Below are positions 35,901 to 48,012 of a stretch of 64,000 bases of DNA, one piece after another. The notes under the pieces are model-generated. The model saw only the letters and a program-made list of their open reading frames with translations, was not told the origin of the DNA and searched no databases. This DNA comes from Halichondria panicea. Lineage: Eukaryota; Porifera; Demospongiae; Suberitida; Halichondriidae. The first letter of the stretch is position 1. The number at the start of each line of letters is the position of its first letter. The position numbers were made by a program, and so were the translations under genes. Location of the stretch: NCBI RefSeq assembly GCF_963675165.1, contig NC_087386.1, positions 2,296,169 to 2,360,168 of the forward strand, written 5' to 3'.

Positions 35901-38845
35901 GTAGTCCTCATGCATCTCACATGACCCTCGGGGAGACACTTCAGAGTCTCATTCGATCGATTGAGTCCCACACCTCACAAGACAAGAAGCCAAGTATGAT
36001 CTTTGTGGGCACATTCTTGGATCAACTGGAGGAGAGCTCGGATACACTTATCAAGAGGAATAAAGAGATTCTCGACATGCTGCCACCCGATATCAAGAAG
36101 CTATTGGTGTACAACGATCCTGGATTGAACAATTTGATTTTTGGTCTCAGCACAATCAGCCGAGATTACGATTCACTGGCCACTGCCAATAGGATTAGAA
36201 TTGCTGTTGAGGACTCTATTCCGCTACAAGTCAAAATGCCCATCTGGTGGTCCTTCTTGGATTCACTTCTCCAGAGTTTATCTGCCAGTCTCGAGCGAGG
36301 TGTATTAAGCATTGGAGAATGTCTCCAATTAGCCACTCGATTTGGTTATTTTCTCAAAGATCTTGAAGCTGCTCTAGTCTTCTTTGATAACGTGTGTATA
36401 GCGCACTACTATCCCTCCATTCTCCCCAACACAGTGTTTGTGGATGCCCAGATTCCACTAGACAAGATCACTGAGCTCTCACAGCACGCCATCTTCCTGA
36501 GGAATGCTGAAGTCAAGTCACGCTCTACTCTAAGCACAGGAATGACCAAGGCCGAGTGGAAGAGATTTCGAGATGAGGGCATAGTCACTTTAGGGTTCCT
36601 TCGATTCTTTAAAAAGCATTACGTTGAAGGCATCTTTTCTCCAGAAGATATGCTGTTGATCATGAAAGATCTTCTCGTGATTGCTCCCATTCCACTAGTG
36701 GAGTCCACTACCCACCAAGCCGAGTTCTTCATGCCATCTCTACTCACATCAATCCCACCTGCTGAGCTAGACAAGATTCGTTCCTCCTTCACAATATCCC
36801 CCTTCGCTATCTACTTTCGTAGTGGGTGTATTCGCTCTGGAGTATTTTGCTGTCTAGTTGTGGACGTGATCAAGAGGTTGGACTGGAAAGTTTTGCTCCC
36901 CTCAGGGAAACTAATCTGTTTTGCTAAAAATTGTATCCAGCTAAGAATTCCCAAGCACCCGTATACCGTGGCTCTGATCGACTCCTTCTCGTATATCGAA
37001 GTGTACATTGACGTCCCTTTTCCTTTACGCAATGAAATATGCCCTACGATTCGCAACGAAATTTTAAGCAGCATTAAATTGTCCTGTAAAGCGTTGCATT
37101 ACAACAACGACACACCCGAGACAGGCATCTTTTGCCCATGCAAGAAGAGCACTGGAGGCAAATTGCACCTTGCTGATCTGAGCGAACGGAAGGACTATTG
37201 GATATGCTCCCAGGAGGCACGTGTGTATGGGAAGCTCAGTGACGAACATAGAATCTGGCTGGACAATAGCGAAGGTTCAGGTGAGTATAATAATTATATA
37301 GTGTTCAGTAATATTGACATTTATGTTTCTCTATGTTAGGTGAACCATCCTCTGTTACGAGAGATGTCACTGAAAGAACGAGTGATCAGCTGCAATACCC
37401 CGGTAATTACGTAACAGTATATGTAAACATTTGCAGTTCTATTAGTTTTAGAACTTAACTAGCTAGTACATAGTTACTTGATTAGCAGAGTATTTGTTAA
37501 AGTTAAGTAAAATGTGTATCAAATAATTTAAAGAACGAGTGATCAACAGCCTTGTATGGTAATTGACAAACGTACTACATTAGCGTAACTGCTGTGTCTG
37601 CTTTTCCTCAGGTAATTCTGTAATGGAAGATGTGTGCTTGAAGACGGAAGTACATGATCATGATCAGCGAAATACTTCTAGTAAGCTTTGTTTTGCGTTT
37701 TTTTGTTTTATAAATTTCCCCTCCTCAGACCCTGCAATGGAACATGTGGTCAATAAAACAAGTGATCAACATACCAGTGAGAAAATGTCAATTGGTCAAC
37801 AATTTATTTCGAGTTTGAAAGTTAAATTTTTTTCCTGGGCCTAATAATAATTTATTCTTTTACATTATATCTTTTCTTCAGATGAATTGTCCTCTGTTAC
37901 AGTAATGGAAGATGTGTGCAAGGAGACTGGAGTGAGGGACCAACAACTAGATCAAGAAATCCCTGAGAGTGACATCATTCTAATCGCGGAGAAATTTCCA
38001 CACCTGCTGAGCGTGCACAAGGTAGGCAGTACTCTAATTCATATACTGTACGTACTTACATAATTATCATTTTTACATTTGGTAAGGGATTGAGCATATT
38101 GTTCACCCGAACCCCTCAATTGTATTCCCTTTTGAGTTTCCTCTAGAAGGTATTTCCGAGGGGGCAATCCTCACCAAATTAAACCCTGGTTGATTGTTGC
38201 TTTTGTACAGGCTTTGACAATTAACGATCTGCAACACGTTTACGAGAAACTACACACTGCACATGAAAGTGCCAGCCCTCACTGGTTCAATCTGGGATTG
38301 GCTCTAGGTCTAACTTATTTTGTTCTCACCAATATCAATAGCAAGCATCGTGGCGATAATGTGTCGTGCTTGCGTGAAATGCTGGCTGAGCTTCTGAGTA
38401 CGCAAGTGGTAACATGGAGTCTCCTGTCAGACGCTCTCAAAAAGCCCACAGTGAAGCTCATCAATTTGGCTGATAGCATCACAGGTAACTATTTTCAGTA
38501 TTTGCGTATTTTTTTTATTAGCCTGGCTGCATGTGTGTCATTTTTGGTGCTTGTTATAGACTATCATTATCTTAGCTTTTTTCTTTGCATTCAGCCACAA
38601 CTCCTAACCTGCTGAATCGACTCAACCTCACCCCAGCCGACCTCGGTGATGTAACTGATGTCACACGTCGTTATGGCAATCAAGCTGGAGTGGCTCATGC
38701 ATTGGGAGTGTGGCGAAGAGTGAATCCTTCCAGAGCTACCTTCAGGGCCTTGGTAGAAATCGCCATAGGACTGAGAAGAGGAGACACTGCTACAGACATT
38801 TGTAGATTCATTGTAGAGAATACGAGTGGAACTGACCGAAACTGA
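29906..38845 (+). CDS. Microexon coiled-coil ROCO GTPase with Death domains, gene 3
   Basis: Exons: 29906-29980, 30187-30198, 30952-30954, 31162-31164, 31414-31416, 31876-31887, 32152-32154, 32739-32741, 32853-32855, 33014-33016, 33191-33232, 33566-33767, 35166-37280, 37340-37402, 37612-37680, 37729-37776, 37882-38021, 38211-38484 and 38595-38845 (TGA). The sum is 3324 nt, 1107 aa, in frame throughout. Order: 25-residue N-terminus (MAESTTLNAASSPQL...), microexon coiled coil, 202-nt coiled-coil exon, GTPase with P-loop (35240-35263) and DCGGQ, COR-like region, linker with an MEDVCLKTEV motif, Death domain (exon at 38211), and a C-terminal Death-fold half. Two transposons sit in its introns without touching splice sites. 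The product is probably cytosolic: no signal peptide or membrane segment is seen. Confidence 0.85.
30349..30764. mobile_element. TAGCC-ended element in ROCO intron, unit B
   Basis: Ends TAGCCTCCTTCACCGGCC and, inverted, TAGCCTCGATCCCAGGCC. Subterminal inverted words are ATCGACTGCTTGCGCATGC and GCATGCGCAAGCAGTCGAT. It is flanked by ACTCGTAG-like direct repeats. Unit A has the empty site (CTACTCGTATAGTAGTACC). It shares end sequence with the elements at 94-654 and 38937-39024, so one family is likely. Confidence 0.75.
32292..32603. mobile_element. hAT-like MITE in ROCO intron, unit B
   Basis: 312 bp with inverted ends TAGACTGGCGGCGA/TCGCCGCCAGTCTA and inner inverted words (CTGGCAAACTGCCTATCAG). 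The 8-bp TACAGACG is duplicated at 32284-32291 and 32604-32611. Unit A has a single TACAGACG and no insertion. An 8-bp duplication fits hAT-type transposition. No transposase is present. Confidence 0.85.
33768..35165 (+). other. Long intron linking coiled-coil and GTPase exons, gene 3
   Basis: 1.4 kb with the unit B/C junction and a copy of the inverted-repeat element of 17387 (about 34385-34594). Donor phase 1 joins AATCGAAGCGG at 35166 in frame. No other exon is recognised. Confidence 0.6.
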
Positions 38846-38936
38846 TTTATACATAACGTTTTTGTCTGCAATGCTTTTGCTTTTCTACACATTTTTGGTA
38901 GTTTCTGTGAGAAGTTGAACTGAGCATGTGCAGTAT

Positions 38937-39024
38937 TAGCCTCGATCCCAGGCCGAGTTTTTACTAACAACTAGTTGTTCGCCTAACCGTTATAAAAACG
39001 AAAACTCGGCCTGGGATCGAGGCG
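38937..39024. mobile_element. Short TAGCC-family hairpin near the XDH junction
   Basis: 88 bp. TAGCCTCGATCCCAGGCCGA at the left is inverted at the right as TCGGCCTGGGATCGAGGC. It sits just 3' of ROCO gene 3. Another TAGCCTCGTTCCCAGGCC end stands alone at 39062, at the start of the XDH-bearing insert. Confidence 0.7.
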
Positions 39025-39204
39025 CCCACACATTGAAAAAGCCGTCATCACACCGCTAAAGTAGCCTCGTTCCCAGGCCTTACTTTTTCTTGCTGTTGTC
39101 ACTGTTCATCCATGAAAGACATAGTGGAGGCAGCAAAGAAAGAAATGGGCGTACAGTTAAATTAATTTTTAATTATGATAATTATATATACACCGTGTGT
39201 GCAG

Positions 39205-42200
39205 GTTGTTGTGGAGAGCCCGGACTCGGAGACCACTCTATTGTACTTCCTAAGAACGCAGCGTATCCTCGTAAACCTCTTTCATGCAAAATGTTGTATT
39301 GTATATTTCGTATTGAGGAGCATCATATGAAAATTAAAACTACGAAATTATTCTACCGCATACAATAGATTCAACGTCACTATCCTGAGCTGTACGAATA
39401 TTTATTAAAAATGGGTAAAATGTAGTTCATACAAAAATGTGTACCAACAAAATTACTCGCGTATGCGTATATTGAGTATATTGCACGAGTACTTTCCTTA
39501 GCGCCCCGTCCCTCTAGTCCGCCTAACAGGTACTAAGCTTGGGTGTGGAGAGGGTGGGTGTGGTGCCTGTACGGTGATGCTCTCCTGGTATCAAGAGGGC
39601 GTGGTTACACATGCTGCCGTCAACGCTTGTCTTGCCCCCCTCTGTTCTGTGGATGGTATGGCAGTCACCACAGTGGAGGGGATTGGTAGCTCCCGTGATC
39701 TCCTTCATCCTGTTCAGGTGATCATATACGATACAAAGTCAGTTTGCATTCGCTTAATTCCTTCCTGCTAACAGTTTTGCAGTCTTTTGATTCTTTTCAA
39801 AGACTTCTCACTTTTCCTCATAGATATCAGATGAAATTATTACTTCCAACTACGATATCTCACAACATGTTCCCCCTCTCCTCCCATGCAGGAGCGTATA
39901 GCGCGTGCCCATGGGTCACAGTGTGGCTTCTGCACCCCCGGTTTTGTCATGTCCATGTACACTCTCCTCAGGAACAGCCACGCCCCCTCAGAGAAGCAGA
40001 TTGAGGGAGCATTCGAAGGTACGTATGTGTACAAAGTCACCTCTGTATATCTAGTGTGTGTGTGTGTGTCCCCTCAGGCAATCTGTGCAGGTGTACTGGG
40101 TACAGGCCCATCCTAGAGGGATTCAAAACCTTCTCACAGGTGAGCTTCACCTGTGACCCCCCCTACACACCATACCCCCCACATACTGACCCCACACACA
40201 CAATGCCCCCCACAGACTGGCTGCTGTGGCGGTGCTACCAAATGCTGTATGGACGTCAAAAGCTCTGATGGAATTAAGACTATCAAAGGTCCTTCTGTCC
40301 TCTTTGATGCCTCCAAATTCCGACCCCTTGACCCCACCCAGGAACCCACCTTTCCCCCAGCACTCAGGACGGAGCCTCTCATCTCATTGGCTATCAAGGG
40401 GCCGAGGGTGTCATGGTATCGACCTTTGACCCTGGACCAGTTGCTGGTGTTGAGAGCAAGGTTCCCTCAGAGCAAGTTGGTCATTGGAAACACGGAGATA
40501 GGTGAGTGGTTGTCAAGGAGACTGTGAGGTACTGTATTAGCAAGCGTATTATAATAACGTTCTTACTATGCGATATTTGATTCCTACTGTATACTTTATA
40601 TACTTGCTACAGACTACAGTAATGACAATGATTTGATATGCAGTAGCTCATGTTGTGTTTGTGTGTATTCTCCTGTTTCTGCCGCATACCCACTGCCCTA
40701 CACATACACACAGGCGTGGAGGTAAAATTTAAGGGGGCCTTCTACGATACTCTCATCAGCTGCTCTCAAGTGCCTGAGCTCAACAAGATGGCGATCACTG
40801 ACGAGGGACTGACAGTGGGAGCATCTGTGACACTCACCCGACTGGAGGAACAGCTCAAGCATCTAGTGGAGTCTCTACCAGGTTTGATTATATGAAGTGG
40901 CATTTTTGTGACGTTCTACTAATTAATGCTAACGTCCGCACACATGCATTCTATCTGTGCTAACGTAATTTGTGTTCAGATTGTCCAATTTCAAAACTGA
41001 TCAGAATTACCTTTCCAATGGTGTGTTTAGATTATATTATACAGAGAACAAAACGAGGACATTCTCTGCTCTCCTGGAGATGCTGCGGTGGTTTGCAGGA
41101 CAACAGATCAGGAATGTGTCGGTCAGTACCCCTCCCTAATATCGTATAGCGGGTAATATTCGTTGGTGAACATTTTCGTATGAACTACCCAATTACATAT
41201 TTCGGATTCTAAATATTTGTACAGCTGAGAATAGTGACGTAGAACCTATTGCACATAATAATTTTGCAGTTTATAATTTTTGTATTAATGCTCGAAAAAC
41301 GAACATTTCCTACGTAAGAAAATAACCGGCTCTAAGGTACTCTGTATCCTGTAACTGTGTCCCCTCAGGGTATTGGGGGAAATATCTGCAACGCTAGCCC
41401 AATCTCAGACCTCAATCCAACTCTGTTAGCGGCCGGAGTGAAGCTAACCATAGCAACCAAAGGTAGTGATGTTACCAAAATTTGGGAAATTTGAACCGAA
41501 GACCGCCAAATTAAAGTTTTCCTGTGGACACAATGTCATTGCTGTATTGCCACGGATGTTAAATTAAAAAACCGCTAAGTTGGTTTAAATGGCTCATTCG
41601 CCAGATATCATACCTGCCAAATTTTCTTGTTATACGTATAGGTATATAGAAAACCCTTTCTAAACTAACCTATTGCACTAGCAAAGATCTCCTCTGATCT
41701 CTACAGACAGTAACCGGGGTGATAGTGATGGACCCCAGCTTCTTCACTGGCTACAAGAAGACATCCATTAAGCCGGGGGAAATACTACTATCAATCCTCA
41801 TCCCCTTCACCAAAGAGGTAGGTCATGGTAGTGAAGGGTAGGGGAGGTCATGGTAGTGAAGGGCAGGGGAGGTCATGGTAGTGAAGGGCAGGGTAGGTCA
41901 TGGTAGTGAAGGGCAGGGGAGGTCATGGTAGTGAAGGGCAGGGGAGGTCATGGTAGTGAAGGGCAGGGTAGGTCATGGTAGTGAAGGGCAGGGAGGTCAT
42001 GGTAGTGAAGGGCAGGGGAGGTCATGGTAGTGAAGGGCAGGGGAGGTCATGGTAGTGAAGGGCAGGGTAGGTCATGGTAGTGAAGGGCAGGGTAGGTCAT
42101 GGTAGTGAAGGGCAGGGTAGGTCATGGTAGTGAAGGGCAGGGGAGGTCATGGTAGTGAAGGGCAGGGGAGGTCATGGTAGTGAAGGGCAGGGGAGGTCAT

Positions 42201-43303
42201 GGTAGTGAAGGGCAGGGGAGGTCTGACATGCATGCACGAATCACTACCATGTACTGAGTTTGTCACTATCCCCCATTTTTTCCTTGCAGTATGAGTTTGT
42301 GCTGGAGGAGAGAGGATGACATTGCCATCATCAACGCTGGTCTTAGAGTCGTCTTAGCACCACCAGCGGGTGATTCCGATTGGACGGTCCAAGACTGTTG
42401 CCTTAGTTACGGAGGGATGAGTTACATAACTACAGTGGCCAAGAAGACGCAGGCTTATCTCATTGGAAAGTGAGTACACACATACAACAGTACAGTAATG
42501 TGTTTTTAGTATAATATTGCGTTAAACTATTTCATTCATTAATCACCAGGCCATGGTGTGAGTCTACACTGGAGGGGGTGTGTCCACTACTCCTGGAGGA
42601 CCTGCCCCTCTCCCCTGATGTACCTGGGGGCATGCCGGACTATAGGCGCTCTCTTGTCACATCCTTCTTCTACAAGTTCTATCTCACCGTCCTCTCTCGT
42701 TTGAGGAGTGAGCCCCTGCCACAGAATCTCATTAGTGCCACAAGGTCAGTGGTCCATGGTGTGTATTGTTGCTAGGTTACCGTTAGCCTCATCATTACCA
42801 GGAATATTTATTACGGTTTTAATAGACGTGGTTGTTTCGGGGAAACCAATACGAACACACTGTTTCCACGTCTGTGTAGATCACCTAAGGCAATTTAGAG
42901 CTCTGTTTCTACCCTATTTCTACTCTCTGTGTATAGGCTGGTCCTTTCAACTGTGATATTACTCGTCCACCTGGTTGTACTATACCCCCCAGGTTCTTTG
43001 AGAGACCCCCAGTGCAGAGTAGTCAAGGGTTTCAGAGTGTGTCAGACAAGCAGCTGCCAGAGGATAGTGTGGGGCGACCATTGATGCATCTCTCCGCTCT
43101 ACAGCAGGCGTCCGGGGAGGCAAGGTGAGGGGGTGGGGCTGTGTAGTCCTATTGGTGTCATCAAAGATTGAGTAAAATCCATCAACTGTTTAAAGATGTA
43201 TCCCTCCCTGCATAGGTACATGGACGACATCCCCCCCACAAAGGGGGAGCTGTACGCTGGCCTCGTCCTCAGCACGCATCCTCACGCTAATTTCATTCAC
43301 AGT
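39205..43303 (+). pseudogene. XDH: Xanthine dehydrogenase N-terminal half, truncated and frameshifted
   Basis: Exons: 39205-39262, 39518-39717, 39892-40018, 40078-40139, 40216-40501, 40714-40881, 41045-41121, 41369-41462, 41711-41817, 42290-42469, 42550-42744, 42993-43124 and 43216 to about 43303. XDH oxidises hypoxanthine and xanthine in purine breakdown. Visible are the 2Fe-2S cysteines ([12 protein letters not shown]), the second cluster ([26 protein letters not shown]), the FAD domain (VVGNTEIG-like, GNICNASPISDLNP) and the start of the molybdopterin part (GRPLMHL, ASGEARYMDDIP). The exon at 42290 begins in a frame that hits TGA after YEFVLEERG, while homology (RREDDIA) continues one frame over, so a small deletion has broken it. 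The N-terminal exon is not seen. The gene stops at HPHANFIH, at the joint with the EDEM3 block, and the molybdenum catalytic domain is missing. Confidence 0.9.
41820..42222. repeat. 26-bp minisatellite in XDH intron
   Basis: About 15 copies of a unit like GGTCATGGTAGTGAAGGGCA plus GGGKA, the K being G or T. It starts at the splice donor of the preceding exon (AAAGAG|GTAGGT). Units with T recreate GTAGGT, a donor-like word. One unit is a base shorter (GGGCAGGGAGG). Confidence 0.95.
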
Positions 43304-44860
43304 GCAGCACATAGAGCTAGTCTAAAGTAGAACCATTGTACAGATAGTGACAATGGTATTGTACGTGTGGGGGGTGGTGATTGTGTGCTCCCTACTACTC
43401 ACTCATCACAATGGCGCACTATCAATGGGCCCCACTGAAAAGAAACACTACAAGTAAGTGTGTGTGTGTACACATTACCCTAGTCCTAGTAGTAGTCTAG
43501 AGGTTCCCATACTGGCCTTATTGTGTACCTACCTCAGCCTTTATTGTGTGGGAGGAATTTTGGTTTGTATGATTTTATTTGGTTTCCAGGGACAAGGTTC
43601 TGGAGATGTTCAATCATGCCTACCGTTCATACATGGTGAGCCTATCACATGACATGTCTATCTAATCACATGACTCTGATTTACGCTGCTGACAGGACTT
43701 TGCATATCTTGCTGATGAGTTGATGCCACTGACGTGTAAGGGGCGTGTCCGGGGGGTGGAGCAAGGACGAGGGGACATTGACTTTACCCTGGGCAGGTTC
43801 TCCCTCACCCTCATAGACACACTGGACACTCTGGCTGTGAGTCAAGTATATACATTATAGTGTGTGGGTGGTCAGGGCAACCACATCCCCTGAGGCCCTA
43901 TCGGAGGAGAAGCTATGTAACTTATTTTAGAAGCCATTACCGTGAATTAAGTAGCTACTGTATTTGTCTGGAGATGGTTTCCTGTATTAAATAGTTAATA
44001 TAGATGCTTCCACCAGAGGCTCCTCTCTTACCTTGACTTCCTTCCCCTATATCTGAATCAGTACAATACACTATAGGAGAGGAAGCTGTACTCTAACTGT
44101 ACTGTACATGGTAGCCTATTATTATTAAAGGGGCAGGAGCAATCTCCCCCTCCACCAATGTACATGTGTTTGTCCCCTCAGGTAATTGGTTCGGTTGATG
44201 AGTTTTCCTCGGCTGTACAAAAAGTCATGACAGACATTAGCTTCGACAGTGACTTGGTGGTCTCTGTGTTTGAGACCAACATACGTGTGCTAGGTGGTTT
44301 ACTGGGAGGTCACTTTGCTGCCCTGGCTCTCAAAGAGAAGGGCTACCATCAGTTGGCTTGGTATGATGCAGGGCTGCTCAGAATGGCAGTGGAAGTGGGG
44401 AACAGATTACTGCCTGCTTTCAACACCACCACAGGTCTCCCCTATCCAAAGGTGACTGCTCTGTACTCTGAAAAATAGCCAACAGAAAATACAGTTCAAC
44501 ATTTTATACCAAATTTGAAACTGGTCTTAGTCCTAAGTGTACAGTATGTCATGTGGATAATACAACCTGTACATATGTAGAAAGTGCTTTATTATAGGCA
44601 AATCTCTGTTGCAAGTGCACTGCAATCCACTGTACCCCCGGTACTGTGCAAACTTGCCAACAGAAAATACAGTCCATTCTGTACTAAAATAGAAACTGGT
44701 AGATAATACAACCGTTACATGTGCTGTATTATATTGTGCCTCTCCTCAGATCAACCTTCGCCACGGTATGGGCTACCCGAACATGGAGAAGACAACGTGC
44801 ACGGCATGTGCTGGGTCCATGATTCTTGAGTTTGCTGCCCTCAGTAGACTAACAGGTGCA

Positions 44861-44900
<40 letters not shown>

Positions 44901-46629
44901 GCGTGCGTTGTGTGTGTGTACATTACCAAATGCATTTTGTAGCTGTAAGAGTTGTCTAGGCTTAGATTGTTGGTTACATTTGATAGATACATTGTGTAAT
45001 GGTCAAGCTCTCTCTCTCTCCCATCAGGTGATCCTCAGTTTGAGGTGAAAGCCCACCAAGCAATGGAGGCAATCTGGCGTAGTAGACGCCGAGGGCACAA
45101 TCTGGTTGGCTCAGTCATCAACGTACACAGTGCTGAGTGGACGAGAGTGGATAGCGGTGTGGGGGCGGGGATTGACTCATACTACGAGTACTGTCTCAAG
45201 TCTTACATCCTGTTGGGGGACAGGAAGTATCTGCAGAGGTTTGGGAAGGTGAGCGAGGGGTTATTGAAACACTTTGTTCTTATACTGTTAGAGTTAAAAT
45301 TGTGAGGTAAAGGAGTTAACGGAAACTGTGTATACAGTACAGAGCTTTAATATGTTCATGCAAGGTCAGCAACTTCATTTTCTTTCTTTACCCCCTCCCC
45401 TACAGCATTATGATGCCATCAAGAGATACATCACGAATGGGCCCATGCTAGTGGAGGTGAGCATGAATTCACCTCATCGAATGACTAGATCTTTCATGGA
45501 CTCACTTCTGGCGTTCTGGCCTGGTCTACAGGTACACACACACACACACACATGCACTGACTAAGAGAAACCACTAGCTCCCTTTTAGGGGCCGTAACTT
45601 GTGTCCAATTTATTTGTAGCTCTTTGATAAAGGTACCACAAGATAGTAGACTGAGATCAACAATTGTTTTTCGTGCCGTCGTTTTCTGTTTTGCCTTAAT
45701 ATCTCTGAACCTCTCTAGAACGGTTTGACATAGAAAAGTACTTCTTAGAGGCCGTCCGTCTATTGTAGTATGCAGTATACATTTTTGTATATACTGTACT
45801 TACCTAACCTTCATGTTTAAAATGATGGGGTTTGTTGTATCTATCTCCAGGTTCTGTGGGGTGACGTAGACACAGCTATACACATTCACGACATGCTTTA
45901 TCATGTGATGGAGAGACACAACTTCCTACCCGAGGCATTCACTCATGACTTCAGGGTCCACTGGGGAAACCACCCTCTCAGGCCTGAGTTCATTGAGAGC
46001 ACTTACTTCCTCTACAAGGTACACCGAGTGTGTGGGGTGTGTGGGTGTTTGTGTGTGGGGGGATGGGGGTGGGTGTGTGTGTGTGGGGTGGGTGGGGGTC
46101 CACGGAATTCAAGTTATGGCAGCTGAAAAGATTGAGGGGGGAGGAGAGAGTTGCAGTTAATTTCAACAGCTATTAACTTTAGTGCCGTTGATCGAATCTC
46201 CAAAATTTGGTGATTTTCGGAAAGCTTATAAAATTTCCTTTCAAATGATGTATTTGAATTCAAAATTTCGTCGGGGCCATAATTTGTCATTTTTCGGCCT
46301 TGGACCATGGGCTATTATTATTCATGGTATCGCCAAATTGGCAAATACTTTTATCGTTCAAATAAGAAATTTGATGATGCTATTTGAAAGGTGTGTTTCT
46401 AAGCTTTCAGAAAATAACATTATCGTTGAAATTGGATCCACGGAATTCGAGTTATGGCAGCTGATAAATTGAGGGGGGGGGGAGAGAGTTGCAGTTAATT
46501 TTAATTTGGGGGTGGGTGTGTGTGTGTGGGGTGGGTGGGGGTGGGTGTGTGTGTGTGGGGGGGTGGGGGTGTGTGTGTGTGTGGGGGGGGGGTGGGGGTG
46601 TGTGTTTACTCTATGCATTAGCTGTACAT

Positions 46630-47037
46630 GTATTTGTTGCCCAGTGAGTGGGCAGATCAAATGGGAGGGGTGTGTGCACTAAAAATAGATTGCACGTGCA
46701 CTTTACTCCATAATAGTCACCAAGCCAGCCAGCACTGTACTGTTGGGTAGAGTTAGCCACAAAGGTCAACAAGCGGAAGAGAAGGACCAATGCTAGACTA
46801 GAAGTAGCCATTGATCAATTCTATAAAGCTCTTCTAAATTAATTTTGCGGTAAATTTCTAGTATAACAGTGTTCACACCCACTATTGGGGCGGTTGGCTA
46901 AATATAGTATATCCTGCTGACTCATCAGTTTTTTGACGCATACGCAGTTTACATTGCGAGTTGCATGCCCTCTTCTCTTCATACGCCCTTTGAAATGGCA
47001 TAATGCACTTGCACTGTGTGTAAATGCAGTAGATTTC
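46630..47037. other. Extra DNA in EDEM3 copy 3 intron, left part
   Basis: Unique to unit C. It holds a solo end of the palindromic MITE (GCATGCCCTCTTCTCTTCAT, about 46962). A minus-strand open frame (46611-46811) begins with a hydrophobic stretch but has no recognisable homology. I see nothing else supportable. Confidence 0.45.
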
Positions 47038-47656
47038 TTTAAGGTTACGGTCAACCGTTTGCTCATTAATTATTCATGAGCTAGATCTAGTGATCTTTTC
47101 CAGCTAGAATGAGCTGGAAGTCCAGCTGAAACGCAGTAGTCATTTCATGGCTCGAATAGACATTTTTACTATAAAGCTTAGGTACAGTCTACTGTAGCTT
47201 CACTATAATTATGCAGGGCGGGTCGAAGAGATATTTCGAAAAAAGGCTACTGAAAGCTCACAAGAGGCTGTTTTCCTTGGCTCTGGCCGCCATTTTAAGT
47301 GGAGTTAGTCTACATATTATTATTTTGTGAGAGTTTGTTGGCCTGGAAAGAAAAAAACGCTTCGACCCGCCCTCCAGAATGGTAAGAAGCATCATATAAG
47401 ACCAAGAACACAGAGCTAGAAGTGTTTTTGGAAGTTTAAAATGACTACTAGTTTTGTGTTGTTTCTAGTAACTTGATGATCGCTCAGAGCTTCCACTGGA
47501 AGATGTTTTGAAGATTGATACTTGTCATACAGATTGATACACCGATATATTTATCATGTATGTGCTTCAAACTTCTCTTATGGCATTTATAGTTTCACAA
47601 AAATCATTATAAGAAAATCATGAACATTCACGAGCAAACTGTTTACCGTAACCTTA
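47038..47656. mobile_element. Inverted-repeat transposon remnant in EDEM3 copy 3 intron
   Basis: Ends of about 38 bp are inverted copies: TTAAGGTTACGGTCAACCGT at the left against the inverse of ACTGTTTACCGTAACCTTAA at the right. Inside is a second inverted pair, GGGCGGGTCGAAG (about 47217) and CTTCGACCCGCCC (about 47361), suggesting a nested element. No transposase frame is found. Confidence 0.65.
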
Positions 47657-47865
47657 AGAGATATCCATTTGGGACTTATGTCCCACCATCCCACCCAATA
47701 ACTCCTTTTATAGGCTACTACTTTTATAACTACTAGTGGGAAGAAAACCTACAAATTTACTATGGAATTCAGCAAAACTAATGAATACACTAAATTCCTT
47801 CAAAACACATGTCTTTTATTACGATTTATATGACCAGTCAGACGAGTTTAACGTCATTGGGCAAC

Positions 47866-48012
47866 AAGTTAGTTATTGCAGGCGCCCTCGTGCAACATAC
47901 CATATATTGCACTGGATGACATAATGCCGTCGGGGCCTGCGGCCCTCGGGCATTATATTGCTCCAGTGCAATTTATATGGCATGTTGCACTCTGGCTGGG
48001 CAATAACTAATA
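47866..48012. mobile_element. 145-bp hairpin MITE in EDEM3 copy 3 intron
   Basis: TTAGTTATTGC at the left is inverted at the right as GCAATAACTAA. Inner inverted words are GTGCAACATACCATAT and ATATGGCATGTTGCAC, then TTGCACTGGA and TCCAGTGCAA, with a GC-rich loop. Only unit C has it. Confidence 0.75.

Noticed and set aside
39090-39368. Frame reading CCGEPGLGDHS near the XDH start
   Set aside because: Wrong frame. The exon at 39205-39262 in the other frame (SPDSETTLLYFLRTQ) matches XDH and splices in phase.
46611-46811. Minus-strand frame with a signal-peptide-like start
   Set aside because: Lies in unit-C-specific inserted DNA, has no homology, and ends in repeats.
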